Shown here piece by piece: positions 51,249 to 59,742 of a stretch of 64,000 bases of DNA. Source of the stretch: Parvibaculum sp040216885 (GTDB lineage: Bacteria > Pseudomonadota > Alphaproteobacteria > Parvibaculales > Parvibaculaceae). The stretch covers positions 124,001-188,000 of the forward strand of contig JAVJOG010000008.1 in assembly GCA_040216885.1 (NCBI GenBank), given 5' to 3'. The translations under genes and the position numbers were made by a program. The notes beneath the pieces are model-generated. The model saw only the letters and a list, made by a program, of their open reading frames with translations. It was not told the origin of the DNA and did not search any database. Position 1 is the stretch's first letter. Each line of letters opens with the position of its first letter.

Positions 51249-52490
51249 ATGAACATCATGCCCCGCATTTCGAAGCCCGAGGATGTCGGCCTCGACGCCG
51301 ACCGGCTCGCCAACATCCCCAACTATTTCAGCTCCTATGTCGACCGGGGCAAACTTGCTGGCTTTTCGACGCTGGTGTCGCGGGGCGGCGAGATCGCGCA
51401 TTTCGAAGTGCGCGGCAACCGCGACCGCGAGCGCGGGCTGCCGATGGAAAAGGACACGATCTTCCGCATCTATTCGATGACAAAGCCGATCACCAGCCTG
51501 GCGCTGATGATGCTTTACGAGGAAGGGCACTTCCAGCTCAACCATCCGGTGTCGCGTTACATCCCGGAATTCAAGAAGCTGAAAGTCTGGGCCGGCGGCA
51601 CGCCCGAGAATTACGAGACGAAGCCTTGCGCGCGGGAAATGACCATCCGCGATCTGCTGACGCACACATCCGGCCTCACCTACGGCTTCATGTATGCCCA
51701 TCCGGTCGACAAGCTCTACCGCGACGCCGGCATCGACGGCGCCAACACGGTGAAGCTGACGCTGAAGGAAATGGTGACGGCGCTGGCCGACATTCCGCTG
51801 CTCTTTTCGCCCGGCGAACAATGGAGCTATTCGGTATCGACCGATGTCTGCGGCTATCTGGTGGAAGTGCTGTCGGGACGGCCGCTCGACGAATTTCTGG
51901 CGAGCCGCATCTTCGCGCCGCTCGGCATGGACGACACCGGCTTCTTCGTGCCGGCCGACAAGCTCGACCGCTTCGCCACCAACTACTTCAAGGACCCGAA
52001 AAGCGGCAAGACCGGCATCATGGATCTCGGCGACGAGAGCAGCACCTATGCACAACCGCCACGCTTCCTTTCCGGCGGCGGCGGTCTCGTCTCGACGATG
52101 ATGGACTACTGGCGCTTCTGCCAAATGCTGCTCAATGGCGGCGAACTTGACGGCGTGCGGCTGTGCTCGCCAAAGACCATCGAGTTCATGACGCTGAACC
52201 ACCTCCCCGGCGGCAAGCGGATGAACGAAATATCGAACTCGGCATTCAGCGAACTCGCACCGGCCGGCGCGGGCTTCGGCCTCGGCTTTCAAGTGACGCT
52301 CGATCCGGCGGAATCGCCGACCATAGGCTCCGCCGGAAACTTTTCCTGGGGCGGCGCGGCCTCGACCTATTTCTGGATCGACCCGGAAGAAGAAATGGTC
52401 GCCATTTTCCTGACGCAGCTCTACCCCTCCTCCACCTACCCCTTGCGCCCGCAACTGCAACAGCTCGTCTACGGGGCGATCACCGACTAG
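51249..52490 (+). CDS. Beta-lactamase-fold serine hydrolase (class C / esterase VIII type)
   Basis: Protein of 413 residues starting MNIMPRISKPEDVGLDADRL. SxxK is Ser76-Lys79 (YSMTKPITS). The YSVSTD motif in WSYSVSTDVCGYLVEV supplies the Tyr. No signal peptide. This group contains short-chain esterases (family VIII), such as EstB or lovastatin-type acyl hydrolases. Not similar enough in sequence to the serine hydrolase at 49342 to be a recent duplicate. A long hairpin follows the stop. Confidence 0.9.
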   Translation: MNIMPRISKPEDVGLDADRLANIPNYFSSYVDRGKLAGFSTLVSRGGEIAHFEVRGNRDRERGLPMEKDTIFRIYSMTKPITSLALMMLYEEGHFQLNHPVSRYIPEFKKLKVWAGGTPENYETKPCAREMTIRDLLTHTSGLTYGFMYAHPVDKLYRDAGIDGANTVKLTLKEMVTALADIPLLFSPGEQWSYSVSTDVCGYLVEVLSGRPLDEFLASRIFAPLGMDDTGFFVPADKLDRFATNYFKDPKSGKTGIMDLGDESSTYAQPPRFLSGGGGLVSTMMDYWRFCQMLLNGGELDGVRLCSPKTIEFMTLNHLPGGKRMNEISNSAFSELAPAGAGFGLGFQVTLDPAESPTIGSAGNFSWGGAASTYFWIDPEEEMVAIFLTQLYPSSTYPLRPQLQQLVYGAITD

Positions 52491-52526
52491 AATCGTTCAC
52501 CGTTTCATGGAAACGATGAACGATTC
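52490..52526 (+). terminator. Long hairpin after the serine hydrolase
   Basis: GAATCGTTCA-c-CGTTTC pairs with GAAACG-a-TGAACGATTC around ATG; one C/A mismatch in 17 pairs. It starts at the last base of the stop codon. No T-run follows directly, so its strength as a terminator is uncertain. Confidence 0.55.
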
Positions 52527-52626
52527 CAATTCTTTGTTTGTCGCGTTTTCGGACGGAAAACCGCTCCCTTTTGTTCAAAGGAGGCGCTTTTCCTGAAAAC
52601 GCTCCAAGGCGGCACCCGCGCCCATC

Positions 52627-53532
52627 ATGCCACTCTGGATACCGATCACGATTGCCGCCGCGTTCCTGCAGAACCTGCGATCGACGCTGCAAAAGAAGCT
52701 CACCGGCGAGATGTCGGCGATGGGCGCAACCTATGTGCGCTTTGCCTATGGCTTGCCGGTGGCCGTGCTCTATCTCGCGGGGCTTGTTTTCTTCACCGGC
52801 GCGACGCTGCCGGACGCCAACACGACCTTCCTCGCCTATGCGGCGCTGGGCGGGCTCGCGCAAATCTGGGGCACGGTGCTGCTGGTGACGATCTTCGCCT
52901 GGCGCAACTTCGCGGTCGGCAACACCTATTCCAAGACCGAGACGATCCAGACGGCGCTGTTCGGCGCGATCGTGCTGGGCGATCTCCTCAGTCTCGGCGC
53001 GTTCCTCGCCATTCTGGTCAGCCTTGCCGGCGTCGTCGTCATTTCGATGGCGCAGGCGAAGCTGACGCTCGCCGCCTTTGTGCGCTCGCTCGGCGACAAA
53101 CCGACCTTGATGGGGATCGGCTCCGGCGCCTGCTACGGCGTTGCCGCCGTCTGTTATCGCGGTGCTTCGCTGTCGCTGGAACGGCCGGACTTCCTCACCG
53201 CGGCCGCCTACACGCTGGTTGTCGTGCTGGCGATCCAGACGGTGGCGATGACGCTGTGGCTCTTGTCGCGCGGCCCGGCTGATTTGCGCACTGCCCTTTC
53301 GACCTGGAAGGTGAGTTCGGTTGTCGGGCTTGCCGGCGCGCTCGCCTCGATGGGCTGGTTCACCGCCATGACCATCCAGAACGCGGCCTATGTGCGGGCG
53401 CTCGGCCAGATCGAACTGGTCTTCACCTTCATCTCGTCGCATTTCATTTTCGGCGAAAGAACCAACCGGCTCGAATTCATCGGCATCGCGCTGGTCGCGG
53501 GCGGCATTCTGCTGCTGCTCTTCGCGCGCTAG
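52627..53532 (+). CDS. EamA/DMT superfamily transporter
   Basis: Membrane protein of 301 residues with ten predicted helices in two EamA repeats (FAVGNTYSKTETIQTALFGA in the first, YVRALGQIELVFTFISSHFI in the second). Exporters or uptake carriers of metabolites belong here. Substrate unknown. Its own promoter lies in the gap after the preceding hairpin. A strong 16-bp dyad follows 12 bases after the stop. Confidence 0.9.
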   Translation: MPLWIPITIAAAFLQNLRSTLQKKLTGEMSAMGATYVRFAYGLPVAVLYLAGLVFFTGATLPDANTTFLAYAALGGLAQIWGTVLLVTIFAWRNFAVGNTYSKTETIQTALFGAIVLGDLLSLGAFLAILVSLAGVVVISMAQAKLTLAAFVRSLGDKPTLMGIGSGACYGVAAVCYRGASLSLERPDFLTAAAYTLVVVLAIQTVAMTLWLLSRGPADLRTALSTWKVSSVVGLAGALASMGWFTAMTIQNAAYVRALGQIELVFTFISSHFIFGERTNRLEFIGIALVAGGILLLLFAR

Positions 53533-53544
53533 ACCCAAAAAGAA

Positions 53545-53581
53545 AACCCCGGATCCGGTGGCTGACACCGGATCCGGGGTT
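53545..53581. terminator. Strong 16-bp hairpin, terminator
   Basis: AACCCCGGATCCGGTG-GCTGA-CACCGGATCCGGGGTT, a perfect stem. An A-rich run lies on the left, which gives a T-tract for a minus-strand transcript. The DMT transporter and the minus-strand tauD gene converge on this region. Confidence 0.8.
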
Positions 53582-53834
53582 GGCGGCGATTTCGGGGAAG
53601 ACTGCTGCCGCGGCGTCGGGGGGGCAAGGGGTCGCCGGCACACAATCGCATCCCGATACTGCCGCCTTGGCGCGCCTCGGGTGCGCGCCAGGCAAAATAT
53701 CGTTCTTCGACTGCTGTTGAGACTAGTCCTCCACGCGGCGGAATCAAAGAGATTCCGTCCGTAGACGCACGATTCTGTTTTCTGTGCCGCAGCGGGACAG
53801 AATGCGATTCTGGAACGAAGTCTAATGCCTGCCG
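53582..53834. other. 253-base intergenic region with two further dyads
   Basis: No supportable gene. It holds CGGAATC-AAAGA-GATTCCG (53739-53757), a perfect 7-bp dyad with a 5-base spacer, and an ATTCTGT / ACAGAAT pair farther on (about 53771-53802). Neither faces a known promoter, as both flanking genes end here. Confidence 0.5.
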
Positions 53835-54704
53835 TTAAACCGGCGTGTCGCCGCCGACGGTCGTGCGGTGCATCACACGCAAATGACCGTCGTAGCCGCC
53901 ATCGGCGAAATGCAGCGTGCAGCGATTGTCCCACATGGTCAGCATGTTGGGCTGCCAGCGGTGGCGATAGACGAATTCGTCCTTCGTCATGTGTGTGTAA
54001 AGAAAACCGAGCAGCGCCGCGGACTCGTCAGGCGACATACCCTCAATATGCGATGTGTAAACGGGGCTGACATAAAGTGCCTTGTGTCCCGTCACGGGAT
54101 GCGTGCGCACCAGCGGATGCGGGCAGGTTTTCTCGGCCTCCTTGCTGACGATGATCTTCATCGTCCGCTCTTCCTTCTCCTGCGCGAAGATGCCCTTGGT
54201 GCCATAGGGCAAGGCGGCGGTGTGGATCGCAACAAGGCCGTCGAGCAGCCGTTTCATCGTTGCCGACAAAGCATCGTAAGCGCGGGTGCAGTCGGCATAG
54301 AGCGTGTCGCCGCCGACGGGCGGGATCACTTTCGAATGCAGGATTGTCGCGGCCGGCGGCTCTTCCTGAAAGCTCCAGTCGGAATGCCAGCCGGCGCCGA
54401 AATTGCGCGCCTTCTCGTCCGGCTCGCGGCGCAATTCCAGAATATGCGGGCGGCCTTCCATCGGCGCGATGAACGGGTCGTGGCCGAAGGGGCCGATCTG
54501 CAGCGTGAAGGCTTCAAGTTCGTCATGGCTGAGCGGCTGGTCGGGAAACCAGACGACCGCATGGTCGGCCCAGGCCTGCTTCACCTCGGCCAGCACATCC
54601 GGCGGCAGAGGCTTCGACAAATCGAGGCCCGAGATCGCCGCGCCGAAACCATTGGCGTTCGGCGTGACTTCGATGCGGCGCGTTCTGGCGGCGGCTTGCG
54701 ACAT
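53835..54704 (-). CDS. TauD/TfdA family dioxygenase (copy 2)
   Basis: Protein of 289 residues starting MSQAAARTRRIEVTPNANGF, with AGGGAGG before the ATG at 54704. Iron ligands H107/D109 (GAGWHSDWSF) and H265 (CTLHFADGGY). The ILHSKVIPPVGGDTLYADCT segment and the closing MHRTTVGGDTPV are standard for the family. Second gene of a two-gene operon with another TauD homologue 72 bases upstream. Substrate unknown; different from copies 1 and 3 by many residues around the active site. Confidence 0.92.
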   Translation of the reverse strand: MSQAAARTRRIEVTPNANGFGAAISGLDLSKPLPPDVLAEVKQAWADHAVVWFPDQPLSHDELEAFTLQIGPFGHDPFIAPMEGRPHILELRREPDEKARNFGAGWHSDWSFQEEPPAATILHSKVIPPVGGDTLYADCTRAYDALSATMKRLLDGLVAIHTAALPYGTKGIFAQEKEERTMKIIVSKEAEKTCPHPLVRTHPVTGHKALYVSPVYTSHIEGMSPDESAALLGFLYTHMTKDEFVYRHRWQPNMLTMWDNRCTLHFADGGYDGHLRVMHRTTVGGDTPV

Positions 54705-54776
54705 GGGTTCCCTCCCTTGCCCCTTCGACGGGGCTTCGGGAGAGATTGCCACAGGCGGCGGCGCGGGCAAAACCGC

Positions 54777-55607
54777 CTAGTGAAGCGGTGCGCCGGCAAT
54801 CGTGATGCGGTGCATCAGGCGTTTTTCGCCGTGATAGTCGTTGACCGCGTAGTGCCAGGTCGAACGATTGTCCCAGAAGGCAACCGAGCCTTCGCGCCAC
54901 TGGAAGCGGCAGGTGAATTCGGGGCGCGCGGCATGGCGATAGAGATGTTGCAGCAATGCCTGGCTTTCCTCGCCGGTCCAGCCCTCGAAATGGGTGGTGA
55001 AGCCGGGGTTGACGTAGAGTGCCTTGCGGCCGCTCAGCGGATGCGTGACGACGACGGGATGGACCGCCTCGCCGATCAGGCTTTCGCCCTTGAAGCCGGC
55101 GCTCTGGTCGCTTGCCTTGTAGAAACCCGCCGCACCGAAGACATGGGCGTTGGAGTGTACGGCGCGCATGCCTTCGAGCGTTTTCTTGAGGCCCGGCGAC
55201 AGCGCCTCCCAGGCCGCATACATGCTGGCGAACATCGTGTCGCCGCCCTCCTCCGGCAATTCGCGCGCGACGAGCACCGAGCCCATCGCCGGTTCGACGT
55301 CGTAGGAGTGATCGGTGTGCCATCCGCCGCCGATATTGACGGTCTGTTCCTTTTCCTTGCGCACCTCGGCGATCAGCGGATTTTGCGTCGGCGTGAAGAA
55401 CTTGTTGACGACGATGTCGCCCCAGCGGCGCGCGAAGGCAATGTGGTCCTCGGGCGTCAGCTTCTGGTCGCGGAAGAAGACGACGCCATAGTCGACATAG
55501 GCCTGCCGCACCGCTTCCATGTCCGAGTTGCTCAACGCGGCAATGTCGACGCCCAGCACCTCGGCGCCGCAACCGCCCGTCATCTTCCGAATTTCAACCG
55601 CACCCAT
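54777..55607 (-). CDS. TauD/TfdA family dioxygenase (copy 3)
   Basis: Protein of 276 residues starting MGAVEIRKMTGGCGAEVLGV. Iron ligands H97/D99 (GGGWHTDHSY) and H252 (STWHYAVNDY). It is transcribed divergently from a Crp/Fnr-type regulator, and a perfect dyad lies in the gap. Together with copy 2 it probably forms a catabolic operon controlled by that regulator. It is closer to copy 1 in its C-terminal block (WHYAVNDYHGEKRLMHRITI) than to copy 2. Confidence 0.92.
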   Translation of the reverse strand: MGAVEIRKMTGGCGAEVLGVDIAALSNSDMEAVRQAYVDYGVVFFRDQKLTPEDHIAFARRWGDIVVNKFFTPTQNPLIAEVRKEKEQTVNIGGGWHTDHSYDVEPAMGSVLVARELPEEGGDTMFASMYAAWEALSPGLKKTLEGMRAVHSNAHVFGAAGFYKASDQSAGFKGESLIGEAVHPVVVTHPLSGRKALYVNPGFTTHFEGWTGEESQALLQHLYRHAARPEFTCRFQWREGSVAFWDNRSTWHYAVNDYHGEKRLMHRITIAGAPLH

Positions 55608-55663
55608 GATTTCCTCCCAACGGGTTTCTTGCCCTTGAGGATAGGCGGGCGCATGGGCTAGAT

Positions 55664-55679
55664 TGTTACTTCGGTAACA
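55664..55679. promoter_or_regulatory. Crp/Fnr-type operator between tauD and crp genes
   Basis: TGTTAC-TTCG-GTAACA, a perfect 6-bp inverted repeat with a 4-base spacer, the spacing of Fnr-like sites. It lies 57 bases before the tauD start and 15 bases before the crp start. Likely autoregulation of the Crp/Fnr protein and activation of the tauD operon. Confidence 0.65.
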
Positions 55680-55693
55680 TTTTGGGAAAAATC

Positions 55694-56395
55694 ATGCGCC
55701 TCGTGCCGGACCGCAAGCGGATTGCCGAGACTTTCAGCCGCAATGGCTGGTTTTCGCGCTGCCCGGCAAGGCTGCGCGAGGCGCTGGTGGCACATGCGCA
55801 GGTGAGCGCGGTGGAGGCCGGCCGCTGGATCTACGACACGGGCGACGAGGCGCATGGGCTTTACGGCGTTCTCTCGGGCTCGGTGACCAGCCATGTGGTG
55901 CTCGACAATGGCGAGGCTGTGCCGATCAGCATATCGGGACCGGGCACGGTGTTCGGCTATGCGGCGCAGGTGCTGGGCGGCAAGCGCGTGACGACGGCGA
56001 TTGCGCGGGAGCGCGCCGAGACCATTTTCATTCCGCAACATGCACTGGCGGCCATCGTGCGCGACATGCCGGCGCTGTGGCTGCATTTCGCCGAGCTTGC
56101 GACCGAGCAGCTTGTCTGGGCGGCGCGCGCCTATGCCGAGCGCATGCGGCTCTCGCCGGAGGCGCAGATCGCCAGCCGGCTTTACCTCTATTCCTTCCCC
56201 TGGGGCGGCGGCGGGCCGGCGACGCTGCCGATCCGCCAGGACGAGCTTGCGGAACTGACCGGCTTTTCGCGCAAGACAATCAATCTTGCGCTGCGGGACT
56301 TCGCGGCGCGCGGGCTGGTCAAGACAGGTTATCGCAGCATTTCGGTGCTCGATCCGGGCGGATTGCACAAGGTTGCGATGGCAGCCGCACAATGA
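55694..56395 (+). CDS. Crp/Fnr family transcriptional regulator
   Basis: Protein of 233 residues starting MRLVPDRKRIAETFSRNGWF. A cyclic-nucleotide-binding-type beta roll (RWIYDTGDEAHGLYGVLSGS) is followed by the helix-turn-helix (LAELTGFSRKTINLALRDFA). The N-terminal Cys cluster of Fnr is missing, so oxygen sensing through Fe-S is not expected. Divergent from the tauD operon. The effector is unknown. Confidence 0.88.
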   Translation: MRLVPDRKRIAETFSRNGWFSRCPARLREALVAHAQVSAVEAGRWIYDTGDEAHGLYGVLSGSVTSHVVLDNGEAVPISISGPGTVFGYAAQVLGGKRVTTAIARERAETIFIPQHALAAIVRDMPALWLHFAELATEQLVWAARAYAERMRLSPEAQIASRLYLYSFPWGGGGPATLPIRQDELAELTGFSRKTINLALRDFAARGLVKTGYRSISVLDPGGLHKVAMAAAQ

Positions 56396-56396
56396 A

Positions 56397-56423
56397 AAAG
56401 CCCGCGCCGTTTCGGGCGCGGGC
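56397..56423. terminator. Terminator between convergent genes
   Basis: GCCCGCGCC-GTTTCG-GGCGCGGGC just after the crp stop, with A-run on the left giving a T-tract on the minus strand. It serves the convergent flavoprotein gene and perhaps crp. Confidence 0.7.
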
Positions 56424-56444
56424 CTGTTCGAACGGCGGTGGCGT

Positions 56445-57443
56445 TTACTCCGCCGCGCGGGCCGTGGCGATGCCGGCCATGCGGTTGAGGCGCTGGGCGA
56501 TGATCGCCTCGGCTTCCGAGACGATGCGGGTGACGAGTTCCTGGCAGGACGGGATGTCGTGGATCAGGCCCTGCACCATGCCGGCCGACCAGATGCCGTG
56601 GTCGGGATCGCCCGCTTCGTAGACGACGCGGCCGCGCGCGCCCGCCACAAGATGGGCGATGTCCTCGATCTTGGCGCCGCCCTTCTTCTCGATCTCGACG
56701 ACCTCGCGGCTGACCGCGTTTTTAGCCACGCGCGCCGTGTTGTGCAGCGTACGGAAAATCAGGTCGGTCGCGCGCTCGTCATTGGCGACGATCTGTTCCT
56801 TCACCTTCTGGTGGATGGCGCTTTCCCTGGTGCACATGAAGCGCGTGCCCATGTTGATGCCTTCGGCACCGAGCGCCAGCGCCGCCACGAGGCCGCGCGC
56901 GTCGCCGAAGCCGCCCGACGCGATCATCGGGATTTTCACCTTGTCGGCGGCCACCGGAATGAGGATCAGGCCGGGAATGTCGTCCTCGCCCGGATGGCCC
57001 GCACACTCAAAGCCGTCGATCGAGATGGCATCGACGCCCATGCGTTCGGCCGACAACGCGTGGCGGACGGCGGTGCATTTGTGGATCACCTTGATGCCAT
57101 GCGCCTTGAAGTGATCGACATGTTCCTGCGGCTTGTAGCCGGCGGTTTCGACGATCTTGACGCCGGAGTCGATGATTGCCTGGCGATACTCGGCATAGGG
57201 CGGCGGCTTCAGCGCCGGCAGGATGGTGAGGTTCACGCCGAAGGGCTTGTCGGTCAGGCCCTTGCACTTCTCGATTTCCTTGCGCAGATCGTCCGGCGTC
57301 GGCTGGGTCAGCGCCGTGATGAAACCGAGTGCACCGGCATTGGCGACCGCGGCCACGAGTTCGGCGCGGCCGACCCATTGCATGCCGCCCTGCACGATCG
57401 GGTGGTCGACCCCGAACATTTCCGTGAATCTGGTTTTGAGCAC
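56445..57443 (-). CDS. NAD(P)H-dependent flavin oxidoreductase / nitronate monooxygenase (copy 1)
   Basis: TIM-barrel FMN protein of 332 residues from GTG at 57443 (VLKTRFTEMFGVDHPIVQGG), with GGGAGA at suitable spacing. The FMN-site blocks GGFGDARGLVAALALGAEGI and GFECAGHPGEDD are typical of the 2-nitropropane dioxygenase family. Members oxidise nitronates or act as NAD(P)H-dependent quinone or enoyl reductases. Divergent from a LysR regulator; a paralogue lies on the other side of that regulator. Confidence 0.88.
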   Translation of the reverse strand: MLKTRFTEMFGVDHPIVQGGMQWVGRAELVAAVANAGALGFITALTQPTPDDLRKEIEKCKGLTDKPFGVNLTILPALKPPPYAEYRQAIIDSGVKIVETAGYKPQEHVDHFKAHGIKVIHKCTAVRHALSAERMGVDAISIDGFECAGHPGEDDIPGLILIPVAADKVKIPMIASGGFGDARGLVAALALGAEGINMGTRFMCTRESAIHQKVKEQIVANDERATDLIFRTLHNTARVAKNAVSREVVEIEKKGGAKIEDIAHLVAGARGRVVYEAGDPDHGIWSAGMVQGLIHDIPSCQELVTRIVSEAEAIIAQRLNRMAGIATARAAE

Positions 57444-57601
57444 TTCGCTGTCTCCCCTGAACGGGCCCCGCGCCACCGGGCCGGGCCGCTTCAATTCTCT
57501 TATGCGGTTGTTCTAGCAGAAGGAACGGCGCTTTTGCACATGTGGAATCGGCTGTACGCCATTGCCGCAGCGTCGGCCAAGCGTCGTCAGGACCGGGCCC
57601 A

Positions 57602-57677
57602 AGTTCTTGAAATGAACTGAAAACCGGCGCAGTCTGCCGCTGCAGGATCGGACAACGGATTGTTCAGCCATGAACAA
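57602..57677. promoter_or_regulatory. LysR-type dyads in the divergent nmo/lysR promoter
   Basis: AGTTC-TTGAAAT-GAACT (57602-57618) and TTGTTCA-GCCA-TGAACAA (57660-57677). The second is a perfect 7-bp dyad that covers the lysR ATG (57670). A related perfect dyad lies before the downstream flavoprotein gene. They share the core TTCA...TGAA. Confidence 0.55.
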
Positions 57678-58581
57678 CGAAGCCAATTGGGACGCCTACC
57701 GCATTTTTCTGGCGGTGGTCGACACGCAGAGCCTTTCGGGCGCCGGGCGCCGGCTGAAGCTCAGCCATGCGACGGTCGGGCGGCACATCGCGACGCTTGA
57801 GAAAAATCTCGGCACCAAGCTCTTCGTGCGCGAGCCGACCGGCTATGCGCTGACCGGCGCCGGCGAGCGGCTGCGCGCCGAGGTCGAGCCGATGTCGCTG
57901 GCCGCCGAACGCGCGCTCCATGCGGCGACCGGCGCCGACGGACAGGCTCAAGGTCTGGTGCGCGTCGCCATTCCGCACAGTCTCGCCTCCTACTGGTTCA
58001 TGCCCTGTCTCGACGAGTTCGCCACGCGCCATCCCGGCATCGAAATCGAAATCGCCAATGAAGTGACACAGGTTTCGGTGAAGCGGCGCGACGCCGACGT
58101 CGTCATCCGTCCCTACGGGCCGGGGCGCGAAAACGTCGTCGGGCGCAAGATCGGGCGCATCGGCGTTGGCTTTTATGCTTCGCGCTCCTATGCCGAGCGT
58201 TTCGGCCTGCCGGCAAAGCGCGAGGAATGGAAGGATCACCGGATCGTCGGCTTTGGCGGCCGCGCGGCGGAGGTCGAGCTTGCCGACTGGCTCGCGCACG
58301 TCACGCAGGGCGCGCGCGTGGCGCTGCGCTGCTTCTCCGACGCCGATCTCGTGCAGGCGGTGCGCGCCGGCATCGGCATTTCGACGCTGGTCTGCCTCAC
58401 CGGCGACCACTATGCCGACCTTGTGCGGATCGCGCCGCAGAAGCTCGCCAACGGCACCGAGATGTGGCTGCTGGCGCATCCCGATCTCCGCGACACGGCG
58501 CCTGTCAGGGCCGTCATCGACTTCATCGGCGAGAAAGCCAAGATCGACCGCGACCGGCTGGCCGGGCGCGATATCGCCTGA
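57670..58581 (+). CDS. LysR family transcriptional regulator
   Basis: Protein of 303 residues. The winged helix-turn-helix (LAVVDTQSLSGAGRRLKLSH, ATVGRHIATLEKNLGTKLFV) leads into an effector-binding domain (VRVAIPHSLASYWFMPCLDE). Lies between two nitronate-monooxygenase-type genes, divergent from one and 93 bases upstream of the other. It probably activates both in response to a nitroalkane-like or other inducer; the inducer itself is not known. Confidence 0.9.
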   Translation: MNNEANWDAYRIFLAVVDTQSLSGAGRRLKLSHATVGRHIATLEKNLGTKLFVREPTGYALTGAGERLRAEVEPMSLAAERALHAATGADGQAQGLVRVAIPHSLASYWFMPCLDEFATRHPGIEIEIANEVTQVSVKRRDADVVIRPYGPGRENVVGRKIGRIGVGFYASRSYAERFGLPAKREEWKDHRIVGFGGRAAEVELADWLAHVTQGARVALRCFSDADLVQAVRAGIGISTLVCLTGDHYADLVRIAPQKLANGTEMWLLAHPDLRDTAPVRAVIDFIGEKAKIDRDRLAGRDIA

Positions 58582-58602
58582 TCGTATCCGAACATCCTGA
58601 CA

Positions 58603-58614
58603 TTCAGCGCTGAA
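58603..58614 (+). promoter_or_regulatory. Palindrome before the second nitronate monooxygenase gene
   Basis: TTCAGCGCTGAA, a perfect 12-bp palindrome, 61 bases before the start. It matches the TTCAGCCATGAA core of the dyad at the lysR start in 10 of 12 positions. Confidence 0.5.
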
Positions 58615-58674
58615 CAGACATAACAGCGTAATCCGGTCCATACTGCGCATAGTGAATTTCCGGAGGACACCGAC

Positions 58675-59682
58675 ATGGCGCTACCCGACATTCTGAAAAA
58701 CAGTCTGGAGATACCTGTTATCGGCTCTCCGCTTTTCATCGTCTCCGGCCCGGAGCTGGTGATCGCGCAGTGCAAGGCGGGCATTGTCGGTTCGTTTCCG
58801 GCGCTCAACGCGCGGCCGGCGCATGTGCTGGAAGAATGGATCACGCGGATCAAGGGCGAGCTTGGCGAATACAAGGCCAAGCACCCCGAAAAGAAGGTCG
58901 CACCCTTCGCGGTCAACCAGATCTGCCATGCCTCGAACGACCGTCTATCACACGACATTGACGTCTGCACCAAGCTCGAAGTGCCGATCATCATCACGTC
59001 GCTTCGTCCGCCGGCAGAAGTGATCACTGCGGCGCACAGCTATGGCGGCAAGGTTTTCCATGACGTCATCAACGTGAAGCATGCGAAGAAGGCCGCCGAG
59101 CAGGGCGTCGACGGGCTGATCCTCGTCTGCGCCGGCGCCGGCGGCCATGCCGGCACGCTGTCGCCCTTCGCGCTGGTGCGCGAAGTGAAGCAATGGTTCA
59201 AGGGCCCGGTGATCCTCTCCGGCGCGCTGTCGGACGGCTGGGGCATCGCGGGCGCGCTGGCGATGGGCGCCGATCTCGCCTATCTCGGCACGCGTTTCGT
59301 CGCCACGCAGGAGGCGAACGCCGATCAGTCGTACAAGGATCATCTGGTCAAGTACGCTGCCGACGACATCGTCTACACCAATCTCTTCACCGGCGTGCAT
59401 GGCAACTATCTGGCGCCGTCGGTCGCGGCGGCCGGCCTCGACCCGCACAACCTGCCGGAAGCCGACAAGTCGAAAATGAATTTCGGCTCGGGCGGCAACA
59501 TGAAGCAGAAAGCGTGGAAGGACATCTGGGGTTCGGGGCAGGGCATCGGCCAGATCGTCGATGCGCCGCCCGTCGCCGAACTGGTCGACCGGCTGAAGCG
59601 CGAATATGTGCAGGCGTGCCGCGAATTCGCGGAACGGATGCCGGCGGAAGCGCTCGCCGCCTCGAAGGCCGCGGCCGAATAA
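58675..59682 (+). CDS. NAD(P)H-dependent flavin oxidoreductase / nitronate monooxygenase (copy 2)
   Basis: Protein of 335 residues starting MALPDILKNSLEIPVIGSPL, with GGAGGA before the ATG. FMN-binding barrel blocks LSDGWGIAGALAMGADLAYL and GAGGHAGTLSPFALVREVKQ. The family catalytic His region is visible in GHAGT. Divergent in sequence from copy 1, so the two likely have different substrates. Same strand as lysR. A strong terminator follows. Confidence 0.88.
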   Translation: MALPDILKNSLEIPVIGSPLFIVSGPELVIAQCKAGIVGSFPALNARPAHVLEEWITRIKGELGEYKAKHPEKKVAPFAVNQICHASNDRLSHDIDVCTKLEVPIIITSLRPPAEVITAAHSYGGKVFHDVINVKHAKKAAEQGVDGLILVCAGAGGHAGTLSPFALVREVKQWFKGPVILSGALSDGWGIAGALAMGADLAYLGTRFVATQEANADQSYKDHLVKYAADDIVYTNLFTGVHGNYLAPSVAAAGLDPHNLPEADKSKMNFGSGGNMKQKAWKDIWGSGQGIGQIVDAPPVAELVDRLKREYVQACREFAERMPAEALAASKAAAE

Positions 59683-59708
59683 TCGCTGCAATACAACGAC
59701 TCAACGCG

Positions 59709-59740
59709 ACGGCGGCGGGAAAAATCCCGCCGCCGTTTTC
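59709..59740 (+). terminator. Strong terminator after nitronate monooxygenase
   Basis: ACGGCGGCGGGA-AAAA-TCCCGCCGCCGT followed by TTTCGTT. Perfect 12-bp stem. Confidence 0.85.
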
Positions 59741-59742
59741 GT

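Noticed and set aside
53868..55661. Plus-strand open frame of 597 codons across both tauD genes
   Set aside because: It runs antisense to two complete dioxygenases with iron-ligand motifs, so it is a shadow.
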